The notes below the pieces were generated by a model. That model ran no database searches, was not told the origin of the DNA, and saw nothing but the letters and a program-made list of their open reading frames with translations. From Actinorugispora endophytica (lineage in GTDB: Bacteria > Actinomycetota > Actinomycetes > Streptosporangiales > Streptosporangiaceae): a stretch of 64,000 nt of DNA. Where the stretch lies: assembly GCF_004363075.1 (NCBI RefSeq), contig NZ_SNYN01000002.1, positions 310,001 to 374,000 on the forward strand, given 5' to 3'. A program made the translations under genes and the position numbers. Shown piece by piece: positions 30,464-40,252 of the stretch; position 1 is the stretch's first letter, and each line of letters opens with the position of its first letter.

Positions 30464-30489
30464 CGCCCCGACGCCGGTGTCGGGGGCGC
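30464..30489. terminator. Hairpin between convergent treZ and beta-glucosidase genes
   Basis: GCCCCGAC and GTCGGGGGC pair around a 6-nt loop with one bulged base, immediately after the treZ stop. It can serve both strands. Confidence 0.55.
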
Positions 30490-30496
30490 CCGCGGG

Positions 30497-31888
30497 TCAG
30501 GAGGCGTGCCGGGCCCGGTGCTCCTCGATGAGCCGCTGGTACCAGGAGTAGCTGTCCTTGGGCAGGCGCTCCAGGGTGTCGTAGTCCACCCGGATGATGC
30601 CGAACCGGCGCTCGTACCCGAACGCCCACTCGAAGTTGTCCAGCAGCGACCACACGAAGTAGGCGCGCACGTCCACGCCCGCGTCGATCGCCGCGGCCAG
30701 GGCGTGCAGGTGGCCGTTCAGGTAGTCGACCCGGTCGGTGTCGTGCACCCGGCCGTCCTCGGACACGGTGTCGGCCTCGGCGGAGCCGTTCTCGGTGATC
30801 TCGATCGGCGGCAGTTGCGGGTAGCGCTTCTTGAGGTCCACCAGCAGGTCGGTGAAGGTCCCGGGCACCACGGGCCAGCCCATGGTGGTGTGCCGGACCC
30901 CTTCGACGCCGCGCTCGGGGGAGCGGATGTCCACGGCGGTGCGCAGCGCCGGGTCGGGCTCGGTGAACGGGCCGTCGGCGACCACGGTGGGCCGGTAGTA
31001 GTTGACGCCGAGGAAGTCCAGCGGCCGGCCGATGGTCTCCAGGTCGCCCTCGCGCCGGTAGGAGCCGTCCGCGAGCGGCCCCCACACCTCGGCCTCGTTG
31101 GCCGGGTAGGCGCCCGCGAACAGCGGGTCCAGCCAGACCCGGTTGTGCAGGGTCTCGGCGCGGTCGGCCGCGGCGACGTCGGCCGGGTCGGGGGTGTGCG
31201 GGAGCACCCGGTCCAGGTTGAGGGTGATGCCGACCTCGCCGGCGTCGGCCGCGCGCAGCTCGCGCACCGCCAGGCCGTGCGCCAGCAGCAGGTGGTGGGC
31301 GGCGGCCAGGGCGGGTGTGCCCTCGCGGGCGCCCGGGGCGTGCCGCCCGATGGCGTAGCCGACGAAGGAGGAGCAGAACGGCTCGTTCAGGGTGATCCAA
31401 CGGCGGACCCGGTCGCCCAGGGCGTCGGCGACGACGCGGGCGTACTCGGCGAAGCGCTCGGCGGTGTCGCGCGAGCGCCAGCCGCCCAGGTCCTCCAGGG
31501 CCTGGGGCAGGTCCCAGTGGTAGAGGGTGGCCACCGGCGTGATCCCCGCCTCCAGCAGCGCGTCCACCAGCCGGCTGTAGAAGTCCAGGCCCTTGGGGTT
31601 GACCGGGCCGGAGCCGCTGGGCAGCACGCGCGGCCAGGCGACGGAGAAGCGGTAGGCGTCCACGCCCAGGCGGCGCAGCAGCTCCACGTCCTCGGGGTAG
31701 CGGTTGTAGTGGTCGCAGGCCACGTCGCCGGTGTCGCCGTTGAGGACCAGGCCGGGGGTGTGGCTGTAGGTGTCCCAGATGGACGGGCCCCTGCCGTCGG
31801 CGGTCACCGCTCCCTCGATCTGGTAGCTGGCGGTCGCCGCGCCGAACTGGAATCCGGCGGGGAACTCGGGCAGGCGGTCGTTGGTCAA
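30497..31888 (-). CDS. GH1 beta-glucosidase, cytosolic
   Basis: 463 residues, typical GH1 length, no signal peptide. Catalytic acid/base is the Glu of TLNEPF, nucleophile the Glu of ITENGS; FGAATASYQIEG at the N-terminus and WSLLDNFEWAFGY near the C-terminus are family signatures. It would cleave imported cellobiose or short cello-oligosaccharides to glucose. TTG at 31888 is chosen because AGGAG lies 5 nt before it and the GH1 domain starts at once (LTNDRLPEFPAGFQFG). Divergent from the GH9 cellulase; the pair suggests a cellulose-use locus of BglC type. Confidence 0.9.
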   Translation of the reverse strand: MTNDRLPEFPAGFQFGAATASYQIEGAVTADGRGPSIWDTYSHTPGLVLNGDTGDVACDHYNRYPEDVELLRRLGVDAYRFSVAWPRVLPSGSGPVNPKGLDFYSRLVDALLEAGITPVATLYHWDLPQALEDLGGWRSRDTAERFAEYARVVADALGDRVRRWITLNEPFCSSFVGYAIGRHAPGAREGTPALAAAHHLLLAHGLAVRELRAADAGEVGITLNLDRVLPHTPDPADVAAADRAETLHNRVWLDPLFAGAYPANEAEVWGPLADGSYRREGDLETIGRPLDFLGVNYYRPTVVADGPFTEPDPALRTAVDIRSPERGVEGVRHTTMGWPVVPGTFTDLLVDLKKRYPQLPPIEITENGSAEADTVSEDGRVHDTDRVDYLNGHLHALAAAIDAGVDVRAYFVWSLLDNFEWAFGYERRFGIIRVDYDTLERLPKDSYSWYQRLIEEHRARHAS

Positions 31889-31920
31889 AGCGGCTCCTGA
31901 CGGCTCTCGCGACGCGGTTG

Positions 31921-31935
31921 GGTTAACCGGTTCAG
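31921..31935. promoter_or_regulatory. Candidate operator upstream of the beta-glucosidase gene
   Basis: GGTTAACCGGTTCAG contains the palindromic core AACCGGTT (31925-31932), 37-44 nt upstream of the TTG start, a position suited to a LacI-family repressor. No specific regulator can be named. Confidence 0.3.
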
Positions 31936-32063
31936 TAATCAGGGTAGGCGCTACCGGCCCCCAGGTCGAGGGGGCGCGCGGCGTCCGCTTCGGCCGCCCC
32001 GGCTCGGTGTCACCCATTGACATCACCCGGTCACCCTGTTTTTATGGCGTAGGTCACAGTATA

Positions 32064-32077
32064 TGGGAGCGCTCCCA
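32064..32077. promoter_or_regulatory. CebR operator (cellobiose/cellotriose-responsive)
   Basis: TGGGAGCGCTCCCA is exactly the 14-bp palindrome known as the CebR box of streptomycetes and Thermobifida CelR; here the symmetry extends to 20 bp (32061-32080). It lies 61 nt upstream of the cellulase start, so cellulase expression should be relieved by cello-oligosaccharides. The cebR gene itself is not in the window. Confidence 0.9.
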
Positions 32078-32137
32078 TATGTGTCCATCCCTCGCACGCG
32101 GCTTCCCCCGACGCCGATCCCCCGCGAAAGGACTCCC

Positions 32138-35050
32138 GTGTCCAGGAGAACCAGAAGAAGACGGCCTCCTCTCCTCGCCGCGGCGGCCGCCGCCTGCGCC
32201 GCCGCCCTCGGACTCACCGGGCTCGCCGCCCTCCCCGCCCACGCCGACCCCGTGGAGCAGATCGTGAACGGCGGCTTCGACGACGGGCACGCCCCCTGGT
32301 GGGGCAGCCCCACCATCGAACTCCGGACCGAGGACGGGGTCCTGTGCGCCGAGGTGCCCGGAGGGACCTCCGCGGCCTGGGACGTGATCATCGGGCAGGA
32401 CGACGTGCCGCTGGTCGCGGGGGAGTCCTACTCGTTCTCCTTCACCGCCTCGGGCGCCGAGGGCCTGTCGATCCGCGCGCTGGTGCAGCAGCCCGTCGAC
32501 CCCTGGCGGACCCAGATGGACGAGCGCGCGCTCCTGACCGGGGAGGAGCAGTCGTACGAGTACGTGTTCACCTCCACCGCGGACTGGGACGACGCGCAGG
32601 TCGCCTTCCAGATCGGCGGCGCGGACGAGGCCTGGACGTTCTGCGTGGACGACGTGTCGATGCTGGGCGGGGCCGAACCGCCCGTGTACGAACCCGACAC
32701 CGGGCCGCGCGTGCGCGTCAACCAGGTCGGCTACCTGCCCGACGGCCCCAAGCGGGCGACCGTGGTGACCGACGCGGCCGACCCGGTGGACTGGGAGCTC
32801 GCCGACTCCGGCGGCGCGGTCGTGGCCCGGGGGCGGAGCGAGCCGCAGGGCGCCGACGCCTCCTCCGGCCTGTCCGCGCACACCGTCGACTTCGGCTCCC
32901 ACACCGAACCCGGCGAGGACTACACGCTGACCGCGGACGGCGAGACCAGCCACCCGTTCGACATCGGCCCGGACGCCTACGACCGGCTCCGGGTGGACTC
33001 GCTGTCGTTCTACTACCCCCAGCGCAGCGGCGTCGAGATCCTCGACTCCGTCGCGCCGGGCTACGGCCGGGAGGCCGGGCACGTGGGCGTGGCGCCCAAC
33101 CAGGGCGACACCGACGTACCGTGCGCGCCGGGGACCTGCGACTACTCCCTGGACGTGTCGGGCGGCTGGTACGACGCGGGCGACCACGGCAAGTACGTGG
33201 TCAACGGCGGGATCTCGGTGCACCAGCTGATGAGCGCGTTCGAGCGCGCCACCGTCGTCGACGGGGCCGGGGCGGACGCCCTCGGCGACTCGACGCTGCG
33301 CCTGCCCGAGCGGGACAACGGAGTGCCCGACGTGCTGGACGAGGCGCGCTGGGAGATGGAGTTCCTGCTGAAGATGCAGGTCCCCCAAGGCGAGCCGCTG
33401 GCGGGGATGGCGCACCACAAGATCCACGACGAGCGGTGGACCGGCCTGCCGCTGATGCCCGCCGACGACCCCCAGCCCCGCTACCTGCAGCCGCCGTCCA
33501 CCGCGGCGACGCTGAACCTGGCCGCCACCGGGGCGCAGTGCGCCCGGCTGTACGAGCCCTACGACGCGGACCTCGCCGCCGACTGCCTGGCCGCCGCCGA
33601 GACCGCCTGGGCCGCGGCCGTGGCGAACCCCGAGGTCTACGCCCCCGTCGGCGGTGAGGGCGGTGGACCGTACAACGACACCGACGTCTCGGACGAGTTC
33701 TACTGGGCCGCCGCCGAGCTGTTCCTCACCACAGGCGCCGGCGAGTACCGCGCGGCCGTGACCGGATCGCCGCTGCACACCGACGACGAGGAGGTGTACC
33801 GCGCCTCCGGCTTCGACTGGGGGTGGACCGCGCCGCTGGCCCGGCTCCAGCTCGCGACCGTGCCCAACGACCTGGCCGACCGCGACCGGGTGCGCGCCTC
33901 GGTCGCCGCGGCCGCCGACGGGTACCTGGCCGCCGCCGGGGCGAGCCCGTGGGGCCTGCCCTACGCCCCCGACGACGGGGTGTTCGCCTGGGGCTCCAAC
34001 GGCCTGGTCCTCAACACCATGGTGGTGATGGCCACCGCCTACGACCTGACCGGCGACGAGCGGTACCGGGACGGCGTCCTGGAGGGGATGGACTACGTCC
34101 TCGGCCGCAACGCGCTCAACCAGTCCTACGTCACCGGGTACGGCGAGAACGCCTCCCGCAACCAGCACAGCCGCTGGTACGCCGACCAGCTGGACCCGGG
34201 CCTGCCCAACCCGCCGCGGGGGACGCTGGCGGGCGGCCCGAACTCCGACACCGCCTCCTGGGACCCGGTGGCCCAGGCGGACCTGGCCGGCTGCGCGCCG
34301 CAGTTCTGCTACATCGACGACATCGAGTCGTGGGCCACCAACGAGCTGACCATCAACTGGAACGCCCCGCTGGCCTGGATCGCCTCCTTCGTCGCCGACC
34401 AGGGCGGGGACGGCGGCGAGGCCCCGGACCCGACCCCGCCGAGCGCGCCGGGGGACCTGGCCGCCTCGGACGTCACCGACACCGGCGCCTCCCTGTCCTG
34501 GAGCCCCGCCACCGACACCGGCGGCAGCGGCCTGGCCGGGTACGAGGCGGCCCTCCAGCGTCTGGACGCCGTCGAGGTCCTGGGAACCACGACCGGGACC
34601 GGTTACGAGCTCACCGGCCTGAGCCCCGACACCGAGTACACCTTCCGGGTGAACGCCTACGACAACGCGGGCAACACCTCCGAACCCAGCACCGTCACCT
34701 TCACCACCGAACCCGGGGACACCGGCGGCGGCGCCTCCTGCGCGGTGGCCTACAGCACCAGCGACTGGCCGGGCGGCTTCACCGGAACGGTCCGGGTGAC
34801 CAACAACGGGGACGCCGCGCTGCGGGACTGGACCCTGGCCTTCCGCTTCACCGCCGGGCAGCGGATCAGCCACGGCTGGAGCGCGACCTGGCTCCAGAGC
34901 GGCCCGGACGTCACCGTCAGCCCGCTGGCCTGGAACGCCGGCCTCGCGCCGGGCGCCACGACCGAGGTGGGCTTCAACGGCACCTGGACCGGGGCCAACC
35001 CCCGCCCCACCGGGTTCACCCTCGACGGCGAGCCCTGCGACACCGCCTGA
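32138..35050 (+). CDS. Secreted modular GH9 cellulase (CBM4-Ig-GH9-Fn3-CBM2)
   Basis: 970 residues. Twin-Arg-rich signal peptide ([18 protein letters not shown]...) to about residue 37, CBM4 (~40-195, [12 protein letters not shown]...), Ig-like domain (~205-285, [20 protein letters not shown]), GH9 catalytic domain (~290-765, with [10 protein letters not shown] carrying the catalytic-base Asp and [15 protein letters not shown] carrying the acid Glu), Fn3 (~775-860) and CBM2 (~868-970, with the paired Cys at its ends). The same order is known from Thermobifida Cel9B, an endoglucanase. GTG at 32138 follows AAAGGA by 5 nt; ATG/GTG codons further upstream lie at or before the CebR box and are rejected. 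Confidence 0.92.
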   Translation: MSRRTRRRRPPLLAAAAAACAAALGLTGLAALPAHADPVEQIVNGGFDDGHAPWWGSPTIELRTEDGVLCAEVPGGTSAAWDVIIGQDDVPLVAGESYSFSFTASGAEGLSIRALVQQPVDPWRTQMDERALLTGEEQSYEYVFTSTADWDDAQVAFQIGGADEAWTFCVDDVSMLGGAEPPVYEPDTGPRVRVNQVGYLPDGPKRATVVTDAADPVDWELADSGGAVVARGRSEPQGADASSGLSAHTVDFGSHTEPGEDYTLTADGETSHPFDIGPDAYDRLRVDSLSFYYPQRSGVEILDSVAPGYGREAGHVGVAPNQGDTDVPCAPGTCDYSLDVSGGWYDAGDHGKYVVNGGISVHQLMSAFERATVVDGAGADALGDSTLRLPERDNGVPDVLDEARWEMEFLLKMQVPQGEPLAGMAHHKIHDERWTGLPLMPADDPQPRYLQPPSTAATLNLAATGAQCARLYEPYDADLAADCLAAAETAWAAAVANPEVYAPVGGEGGGPYNDTDVSDEFYWAAAELFLTTGAGEYRAAVTGSPLHTDDEEVYRASGFDWGWTAPLARLQLATVPNDLADRDRVRASVAAAADGYLAAAGASPWGLPYAPDDGVFAWGSNGLVLNTMVVMATAYDLTGDERYRDGVLEGMDYVLGRNALNQSYVTGYGENASRNQHSRWYADQLDPGLPNPPRGTLAGGPNSDTASWDPVAQADLAGCAPQFCYIDDIESWATNELTINWNAPLAWIASFVADQGGDGGEAPDPTPPSAPGDLAASDVTDTGASLSWSPATDTGGSGLAGYEAALQRLDAVEVLGTTTGTGYELTGLSPDTEYTFRVNAYDNAGNTSEPSTVTFTTEPGDTGGGASCAVAYSTSDWPGGFTGTVRVTNNGDAALRDWTLAFRFTAGQRISHGWSATWLQSGPDVTVSPLAWNAGLAPGATTEVGFNGTWTGANPRPTGFTLDGEPCDTA

Positions 35051-35076
35051 CCCCCGACCCGCCCCCCGGGAAGGAA

Positions 35077-35110
35077 CCGGGCCCCGTCGGCACGCGTCGG
35101 CGGGGCCCGG
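35077..35110 (+). terminator. 10-bp GC-rich hairpin after the cellulase gene
   Basis: CCGGGCCCCG (35077-35086) and CGGGGCCCGG (35101-35110) pair perfectly across a 14-nt loop, 26 nt after the stop codon. Confidence 0.65.
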
Positions 35111-35294
35111 ACTTTCGACCGCCCCCGGGCATTGGTCAGGTCAATCGCGGGGCCCCGGCCGGGGGGACCCCGCCCTGTCCGGTCTCCCGGCCGTTTCCGC
35201 CGAGACGGGAGGGGGATTGGTCGGATCATTCTCCTCGGGGGAGGCGCGATGATGCCAGGATAGGGACTCCACCACTAGTGAGGGAGCCATCGCG

Positions 35295-36026
35295 ATGATC
35301 TCCGAGGGCCTCGTGCAGGCGGACCCCGTCGGGACCGAGCGGATGCCGGTCACCCAGCGGGCGATCGAACGGATCAAGGCGATGATCGCCGACGGCTCGC
35401 TCCAACCCGGCCAGCGGCTGCCCACCGAGCGGGAGCTCGCGGTCGAGATGGGCCTGTCGCGCAGTTCGATGCGTGAGGCGATCCGCGCGCTGACCACGCT
35501 GGGCGTGCTGGAGGCGCGGCACGGCGCGGGCGTCTACGTCACCGCGCTGCGCCCCGGGGACCTGCTGGAGACGTTCTCGGTGCTCGCCGAGGTCTCCCGG
35601 GGGCAGACCCTGCTGGAGGTGCTCCAGGTGCGCCGGATGATCGAGCCCGCCGCCACCGCGCTGGCCGCGGCCCGCGCGACGGAGGCGCAGCTGGACGAGC
35701 TCTCCGCGGTCCTGGACCGGATGGGCGAAGGCGACAGCGTGGGGGAGACCGTCACCGCCGACCTGACCTTCCACCAGGCCATCGTCGCGATGACCGGCAA
35801 CGCCACCCTGGCGGCCGTCAACGACGGGTTGTCCTCGCGCACCTTCAACGCCCGGGTGTGGCGCGGCCACCGCGAGGCGGGGGTGACGGCCCGGCTGCGC
35901 GAGGACCACGACCGCATCCACCGCGCCCTGCTGGCCCGCGATCCCGACGCGGCCCGCGCCGCCGCCACCATGCACGTCCTGGAGGTGGAGAACTGGCTCC
36001 GCGCCCACCTGGACGACTTCGCCTGA
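35295..36026 (+). CDS. GntR-family (FadR/FCD) transcriptional regulator
   Basis: 243 residues. N-terminal winged helix (LQPGQRLPTERELAVEMGLSRSSMREAIRALTTLGVLEARHGAGVYV, roughly residues 35-80) and a C-terminal all-helical FCD ligand domain with the metal/ligand residues in the D...FHQAIVAMTGN and H...HRALLARD segments. Typically a repressor of uptake or catabolic genes for a carboxylic acid or sugar acid. No target is adjacent: fdhD is convergent and cellulase lies upstream behind a terminator. CACTAGTG (35272-35279), just before the start, may be its own operator. ATG at 35295 follows GAGGGAG. Confidence 0.85.
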   Translation: MISEGLVQADPVGTERMPVTQRAIERIKAMIADGSLQPGQRLPTERELAVEMGLSRSSMREAIRALTTLGVLEARHGAGVYVTALRPGDLLETFSVLAEVSRGQTLLEVLQVRRMIEPAATALAAARATEAQLDELSAVLDRMGEGDSVGETVTADLTFHQAIVAMTGNATLAAVNDGLSSRTFNARVWRGHREAGVTARLREDHDRIHRALLARDPDAARAAATMHVLEVENWLRAHLDDFA

Positions 36027-36056
36027 ATCTACACTGTAAAGGCGACGGTCGGGGTG

Positions 36057-36893
36057 TCACCCCACCCCGGAGACGACGACCCGCTCACCACCCGTGTACA
36101 CGTTCATCGACTCCCCCCGCAGGAATCCGACCAGGGTCAGTCCCGCCTCGGCGGCCAGGTCCACGGCCAGGGAGGACGGGGCGGACACGGCGGCCAGCAG
36201 CGGGATCCCCGCCATCACGGCCTTCTGGACCAGCTCGAAGGAGGCGCGGCCCGACACCAGCAGGCCGGTGCCGCCCAGCGGCAGGCCGCGCTCGTTGACC
36301 GCCCAGCCCACGAGCTTGTCCACGGCGTTGTGCCGCCCCACGTCCTCGCGCACCGCCAGCAGCTCGCCCCCGGGCGTGACCAGCGCGGCCGCGTGCAGCC
36401 CGCCGGTGCGCGCGAACACCTTCTGGGCCGCGCGCAGCCGGTCCGGGAGCGCGGCCAGCGTCGACGAGGCGAACCGCGCGCCGTCCCCGTCCACGGCGAA
36501 CCGGGCCACCGTGCGCACCGCGTCCAGACTGGCCTTGCCGCACACCCCGCACGAGGAGGTCGTGTAGAAGTTGCGCTCGAGGGAGCCCTCGGGAAGCGGC
36601 ACCCCCGCGGCCAGTACCACGTCCAGCACGTTGTAGGTGTTGGCCCCGTCCTCGGCCGCCCCCGCGCAGTACCGGATGGAGTGGACGTCCTCCGCGCGGG
36701 CGACGACCCCCTCGCTCACCAGGAACCCCACGGCGAGTTCGAAGTCGTGGCCGGGGGTGCGCATGGTGACGGTCAGCGCCCGGCCGCCCAGGCGGATCTC
36801 CAGCGGCTCCTCCACCACCAGCGAGTCGACGCGGTCGCGCGCCGTCCCGCCGTCGATCCGCCGCACCTTCTCCCGAACCGTGACGCGTCCCAT
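36057..36893 (-). CDS. fdhD: Formate dehydrogenase accessory sulfurtransferase
   Basis: 278 residues. FdhD passes sulfur from the IscS cysteine desulfurase to the molybdenum cofactor of formate dehydrogenase. The conserved active-site loop [14 protein letters not shown] carries both Cys, and [14 protein letters not shown] and [14 protein letters not shown] are further signatures. ATG at 36893 has GGGAGG 8 nt upstream. No formate dehydrogenase gene is in the window; the molybdenum link to the xanthine dehydrogenase genes 30 kb away is only thematic. Converges with the GntR gene with a 30-bp gap. Confidence 0.92.
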   Translation of the reverse strand: MGRVTVREKVRRIDGGTARDRVDSLVVEEPLEIRLGGRALTVTMRTPGHDFELAVGFLVSEGVVARAEDVHSIRYCAGAAEDGANTYNVLDVVLAAGVPLPEGSLERNFYTTSSCGVCGKASLDAVRTVARFAVDGDGARFASSTLAALPDRLRAAQKVFARTGGLHAAALVTPGGELLAVREDVGRHNAVDKLVGWAVNERGLPLGGTGLLVSGRASFELVQKAVMAGIPLLAAVSAPSSLAVDLAAEAGLTLVGFLRGESMNVYTGGERVVVSGVG

Positions 36894-37074
36894 CGGCTCG
36901 CCCTCCCGCCTCGTGTGCCCGGTCCCGGGCCCCACCGGCCAAACTATCCGGTCGGCGCCCCGGAGACGGCCCCCGGAACCGCTGACCGGATGCGGCCGGG
37001 GACGGCGGGGGACGGAAGGGGGGAAGAGGGGCAGGTACCACAGGGTGGTCGAACGCGGAGGACGAGAGGGCGCG

Positions 37075-38169
37075 ATGGCCGGGGAGTGGGAGGAGCGCGA
37101 CCCGATCTGGGACCGGGTGGCCGGTGCGATGGTGGGCGGCGCGGTGGCGCCGGTCCTGGCCGGGCGGGAGGCGGGTCCCGACGACGGGCGGGAGTACGCG
37201 CGCGGCGTGGGCGCCCTGGTCACCGGGGTGCTGCGCGGCCTGGCCGACGAGGGGCGAGACCCCGGGGACGGATGGTCGCGGGCGCTGCGCGCGACCGTGC
37301 TGACCGGGGAGGTGCCCGCGCCCGGGGCCGGCTCCGGGCCGTCGGCCGTGGGATGGGGCGCGGCCGCCACGGCCCCGGCCCCGGGACTGGACGCCGCGCG
37401 CGGGGTCTTCCCGTGCGCCCAACTGGTCACGGCGGTGCGCGCCGCCCACGGCCGGGGCGGTGTCGAGGCCGCCCGGTACGCGGGCGCGCTGGCCGGCGCG
37501 CGCTGGGGGGTGTCGGGCGTCCCGCTCGCGGCCCAGCGCGCGTTCGCCGCGGTGGCGCCGCCGAGGCGCCTGGTCACGGAGGCGCTCGTCGCCGTCCGGG
37601 GGGACGCGCCCGAGCAGTGGCCGCAGAAGCGGACCCAGGTCCACCCCACCCTGGACCGGGAGAACCGGCGGACGTTCGCGGTGCCGCACCCGTACGACCC
37701 GGGGGTCACGCTGTGCAACATGGAGTACGTGCGCGACAGCGCCGACGCGGAGGCGGTGGTGTCGCTGTGCCGGATGGGCGCCGATGACCGGCCCCGCCAC
37801 CTGGCCCCCGGCGACGTCGTGGAGGTGTGGCTGCACGACAGCCCGGGGGCCAACCCCAATCTGCACTTCGTGCTGGACGACGCCGCGCGCGCGGTGGCGG
37901 CGATGCGGGCGGAGGGCAAGCGGGTGCTGCTGCACTGCGCGGCCTGCCAGTCGCGCACCCCCGCCGTCGCGGCCCGGTACGCGTCCCTGACCGGCGGGGC
38001 CGACGTGGTGCGGGCGCTGCGAACCGTCATCGAGACGGTGGCGGGCCACCTGGACAACCCGGAACTGAGCCGGGCCGCCGCGGCCCTCGACGGCGTCGAC
38101 CTGGCCGACCCGCCGGCCCTGCTCTTCCCCGACGGCCTCCCGGCCCTGACCAGGACCCCGAGGAGCTGA
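37075..38169 (+). CDS. Degenerate ADP-ribosylglycohydrolase-like domain fused to a dual-specificity phosphatase domain
   Basis: 364 residues. The first ~190 residues resemble a shortened ADP-ribosylglycohydrolase: [16 protein letters not shown] at the N-terminus and [21 protein letters not shown] late, but the acidic metal-binding motifs of active enzymes are not visible and the domain is about two-thirds of normal size. After a [11 protein letters not shown] linker the C-terminal half (~220-364) has [10 protein letters not shown], the HCx5R active site of Cys-based protein phosphatases, and the acid-containing [10 protein letters not shown] loop. Predicted role is removal of phosphate from a protein, with the ARH part perhaps only binding. 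ATG at 37075 with GGAGGACGAGAGGG upstream. Confidence 0.7.
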   Translation: MAGEWEERDPIWDRVAGAMVGGAVAPVLAGREAGPDDGREYARGVGALVTGVLRGLADEGRDPGDGWSRALRATVLTGEVPAPGAGSGPSAVGWGAAATAPAPGLDAARGVFPCAQLVTAVRAAHGRGGVEAARYAGALAGARWGVSGVPLAAQRAFAAVAPPRRLVTEALVAVRGDAPEQWPQKRTQVHPTLDRENRRTFAVPHPYDPGVTLCNMEYVRDSADAEAVVSLCRMGADDRPRHLAPGDVVEVWLHDSPGANPNLHFVLDDAARAVAAMRAEGKRVLLHCAACQSRTPAVAARYASLTGGADVVRALRTVIETVAGHLDNPELSRAAAALDGVDLADPPALLFPDGLPALTRTPRS

Positions 38170-38210
38170 CGGCCACCGCGGAAGTCCGGCCGGGCCGCCG
38201 TCCCCGGCCG

Positions 38211-39065
38211 CTACCGGCCCTCGTGCGCCGCCGCGCTCTCCTCGTCCTCCACGCGGCGGTTCCAGTCGGCCTTGACCGACCGCCAGGCCTCGTCGTCGCT
38301 GCCCAGGCGCCAGTAGCCCGAGACGGACAGCTGCTCCAGGGGGATGCCGTGGTCGATCCGCAGCAGCCTGCGCAGCTCCTTGACGAAGCCCGCCTCCCCG
38401 TGCACGAACGCGTGCACCCGGCCCCCGGGGAAGGAGAGGGCGCGAACCGCCGCGACCAGGGCCGAACCGACCGGGCCCGACCCGCGGTGCACCCAGGTGA
38501 CCTCCGCCCCGGCGGGCGCGGACAGTTTGACCTCCTCGTCCGCGTTCGCGATCTCCACGAGGACGTGGGCGCGGGCGTCGTCGGGGAGCCGCTCCACCGA
38601 CGCGGCGATGGCGGGCAGGGCGCTCTCGTCGCCGACCAGGAGGTGCCAGTCGGCCGAGGGGTCGGGCGCGTACCCGCCGCCGGGGCCGAGCAGGTTCATC
38701 GGGTCGCCGGGGCGGGCATTCGCCGCCCACGGCCCGGCGAGCCCCTCGTCGCCGTGGTGGACGAAGTCGACCGCCATCTCCAGGGACTCGGGGTCGAAGG
38801 AGCGCACCGTGTAGGTGCGCGTGCTCGGCCACTGCTCCCGGGGCAGGTCGCGGCGGACGGCCGCCATGTCGAACGGCTCGGGGTAGGCCACACCGGGCCT
38901 GGGGAACAGCAGTTTGACGTAGCTGTCGGCGTGGCGGCTCGGGTCGAACCCGGCGAGGTCGTCCCCGCCCAGGACGACCCTGATCATGTGCGGGGTCAGT
39001 CGCTCGACCGAGCGCACCACGGTGCGGAACGCGCGTGGTGCCTCGCGTGCGGGACGGTCGGACAT
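38211..39065 (-). CDS. Siderophore-interacting protein (ferric-siderophore reductase, ViuB/SIP family)
   Basis: 284 residues. FAD-binding domain with TRTYTVRSFD (RxYTxR flavin motif) and VDFVHHGDEGLAGPWA, then an NAD(P)H-binding domain with LVGDESALPAIAASVE. It reduces ferric siderophores in the cytosol to release iron. ATG at 39065 is preceded by GGAGGGCC. An IdeR/DmdR box lies 22-40 nt upstream, so it should be derepressed under iron limitation. Monocistronic; no siderophore transporter lies nearby. Confidence 0.9.
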   Translation of the reverse strand: MSDRPAREAPRAFRTVVRSVERLTPHMIRVVLGGDDLAGFDPSRHADSYVKLLFPRPGVAYPEPFDMAAVRRDLPREQWPSTRTYTVRSFDPESLEMAVDFVHHGDEGLAGPWAANARPGDPMNLLGPGGGYAPDPSADWHLLVGDESALPAIAASVERLPDDARAHVLVEIANADEEVKLSAPAGAEVTWVHRGSGPVGSALVAAVRALSFPGGRVHAFVHGEAGFVKELRRLLRIDHGIPLEQLSVSGYWRLGSDDEAWRSVKADWNRRVEDEESAAAHEGR

Positions 39066-39086
39066 GGCCCTCCACCTACTTTCCGA

Positions 39087-39105
39087 TACGGTTAGGCGAA
39101 CCTAA
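39087..39105 (-). promoter_or_regulatory. IdeR/DmdR iron box
   Basis: TTAGGTTCGCCTAACCGTA on the minus strand matches 15 of 19 positions of the TTAGGTTAGGCTAACCTAA consensus, directly upstream of the siderophore reductase gene. Confidence 0.8.
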
Positions 39106-39191
39106 GCAATGGTCAGCCTAGTCGCTCGGTGGACGGCCCGGGGCCCTCCGCGGGCCCGGGAGGCCGTCGTCCGCGTCGTCAGGAGGATGCC

Positions 39192-40166
39192 TTGGTCCAG
39201 CCCTTCCCGCCGATCGAGCCGTACGCGCGCGGCCTCCTGGATGTCGGCGACGGCAACCAGGTCTACTGGGAGACCAGCGGCAACCCCGACGGGAAGGCGG
39301 CCCTGTGCGTGCACGGCGGCCCCGGAAGCGGGGGAGGCCGGGGCAGCCGCAGGACGTTCGACCCCGAGGTCTACCGGATCGTCCTGTTCGACCAGCGCGG
39401 TTGCGGTGAGAGCCGGCCGCACGCCTCGGATCCGGGTGTCGGCCTGGAGCACAACACCACCGACCACCTCGTCGCCGACATGGAGCGGCTGCGCGAGCAC
39501 CTGGGCGTCGACCGCTGGCTCCTCTACGGCGGCTCCTGGGGCTCGACGCTGATCCTCGCCTACGCCGAGCGCCACCCCGAGCGGGTCAGCGAGGTCGTCA
39601 TCGCCGGCGTCACCATGACCAGGCCCGAGGAGATCGACTGGCTCTACCGCGGTGTCGGGCGCCTGCTGCCCGGGCCCTGGGAGGCGTTCCGCGACGCGGT
39701 TCCGGAGGAGGACCGGGACGGCGACCTCGTGGCCGCCTACAACCGGCTGCTGAACAGTCCGGACGAGGCGGTCCGGGCCAGGGCGGCGCGGGACTGGTGC
39801 GCCTGGGAGGACGCCGTCATCGCCCACGAGACCACGGGCGCCCCGGGCCGGTACAGCGACCGGCCGGACGACGCGATGGCGGCCTTCACCCGGATCTGCG
39901 CGCACTACTTCGCGAACCGCGCCTGGCTCGACGACGGGCGGCTGCTGCGCGACGCCCACCGGCTGGCGGGGATCCCGGCGGTGCTGGTCCACGGCCGGCT
40001 CGACCTGAGCAGCCCGCTGAGGACCGCCTGGGAGCTGGCCAAGGCGTGGCCGGACGCGGAGCTGAGGGTGATCGACGACTCCGGCCACACGGGCGGCCCC
40101 GCGATGCGGGACGCGGTCCTGGAGGCGGTCGCGCGGTTCGGCGAAGCACCCCGGAACGACCGCTGA
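39192..40166 (+). CDS. pip: Prolyl aminopeptidase (proline iminopeptidase)
   Basis: 324-residue alpha/beta hydrolase of peptidase family S33. Oxyanion region VHGGPGSGGG, DQRGCGES(RPHAS), nucleophile elbow GGSWGS, late Asp in VHGRLD and His in DDSGHTG give the full catalytic triad. Removes N-terminal proline from peptides; cytosolic. TTG at 39192 is preferred: AGGAGG lies 5 nt before it and the family N-terminus (FPPIEPYARGLLDVGDG) follows at once. It is divergent from the siderophore reductase gene. Confidence 0.9.
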   Translation: MVQPFPPIEPYARGLLDVGDGNQVYWETSGNPDGKAALCVHGGPGSGGGRGSRRTFDPEVYRIVLFDQRGCGESRPHASDPGVGLEHNTTDHLVADMERLREHLGVDRWLLYGGSWGSTLILAYAERHPERVSEVVIAGVTMTRPEEIDWLYRGVGRLLPGPWEAFRDAVPEEDRDGDLVAAYNRLLNSPDEAVRARAARDWCAWEDAVIAHETTGAPGRYSDRPDDAMAAFTRICAHYFANRAWLDDGRLLRDAHRLAGIPAVLVHGRLDLSSPLRTAWELAKAWPDAELRVIDDSGHTGGPAMRDAVLEAVARFGEAPRNDR

Positions 40167-40252
40167 GGCCCGGGGGGGCGCGGGACCCCGGAGCGGGAGG
40201 ACCGCGTTGAGGACTTCCGGCCTGTCGCGGGGACGCGGTCGACGGACGAGGA

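Noticed and set aside
31921-31935. Second CebR box at the beta-glucosidase
   Set aside because: AACCGGTT is not the TGGGAGCGCTCCCA consensus; recorded only as a generic operator candidate.
36057-36893. Direct functional coupling of FdhD to the xanthine dehydrogenase operon
   Set aside because: FdhD is specific for formate dehydrogenase-type cofactor in known systems, and the genes are ~30 kb apart.
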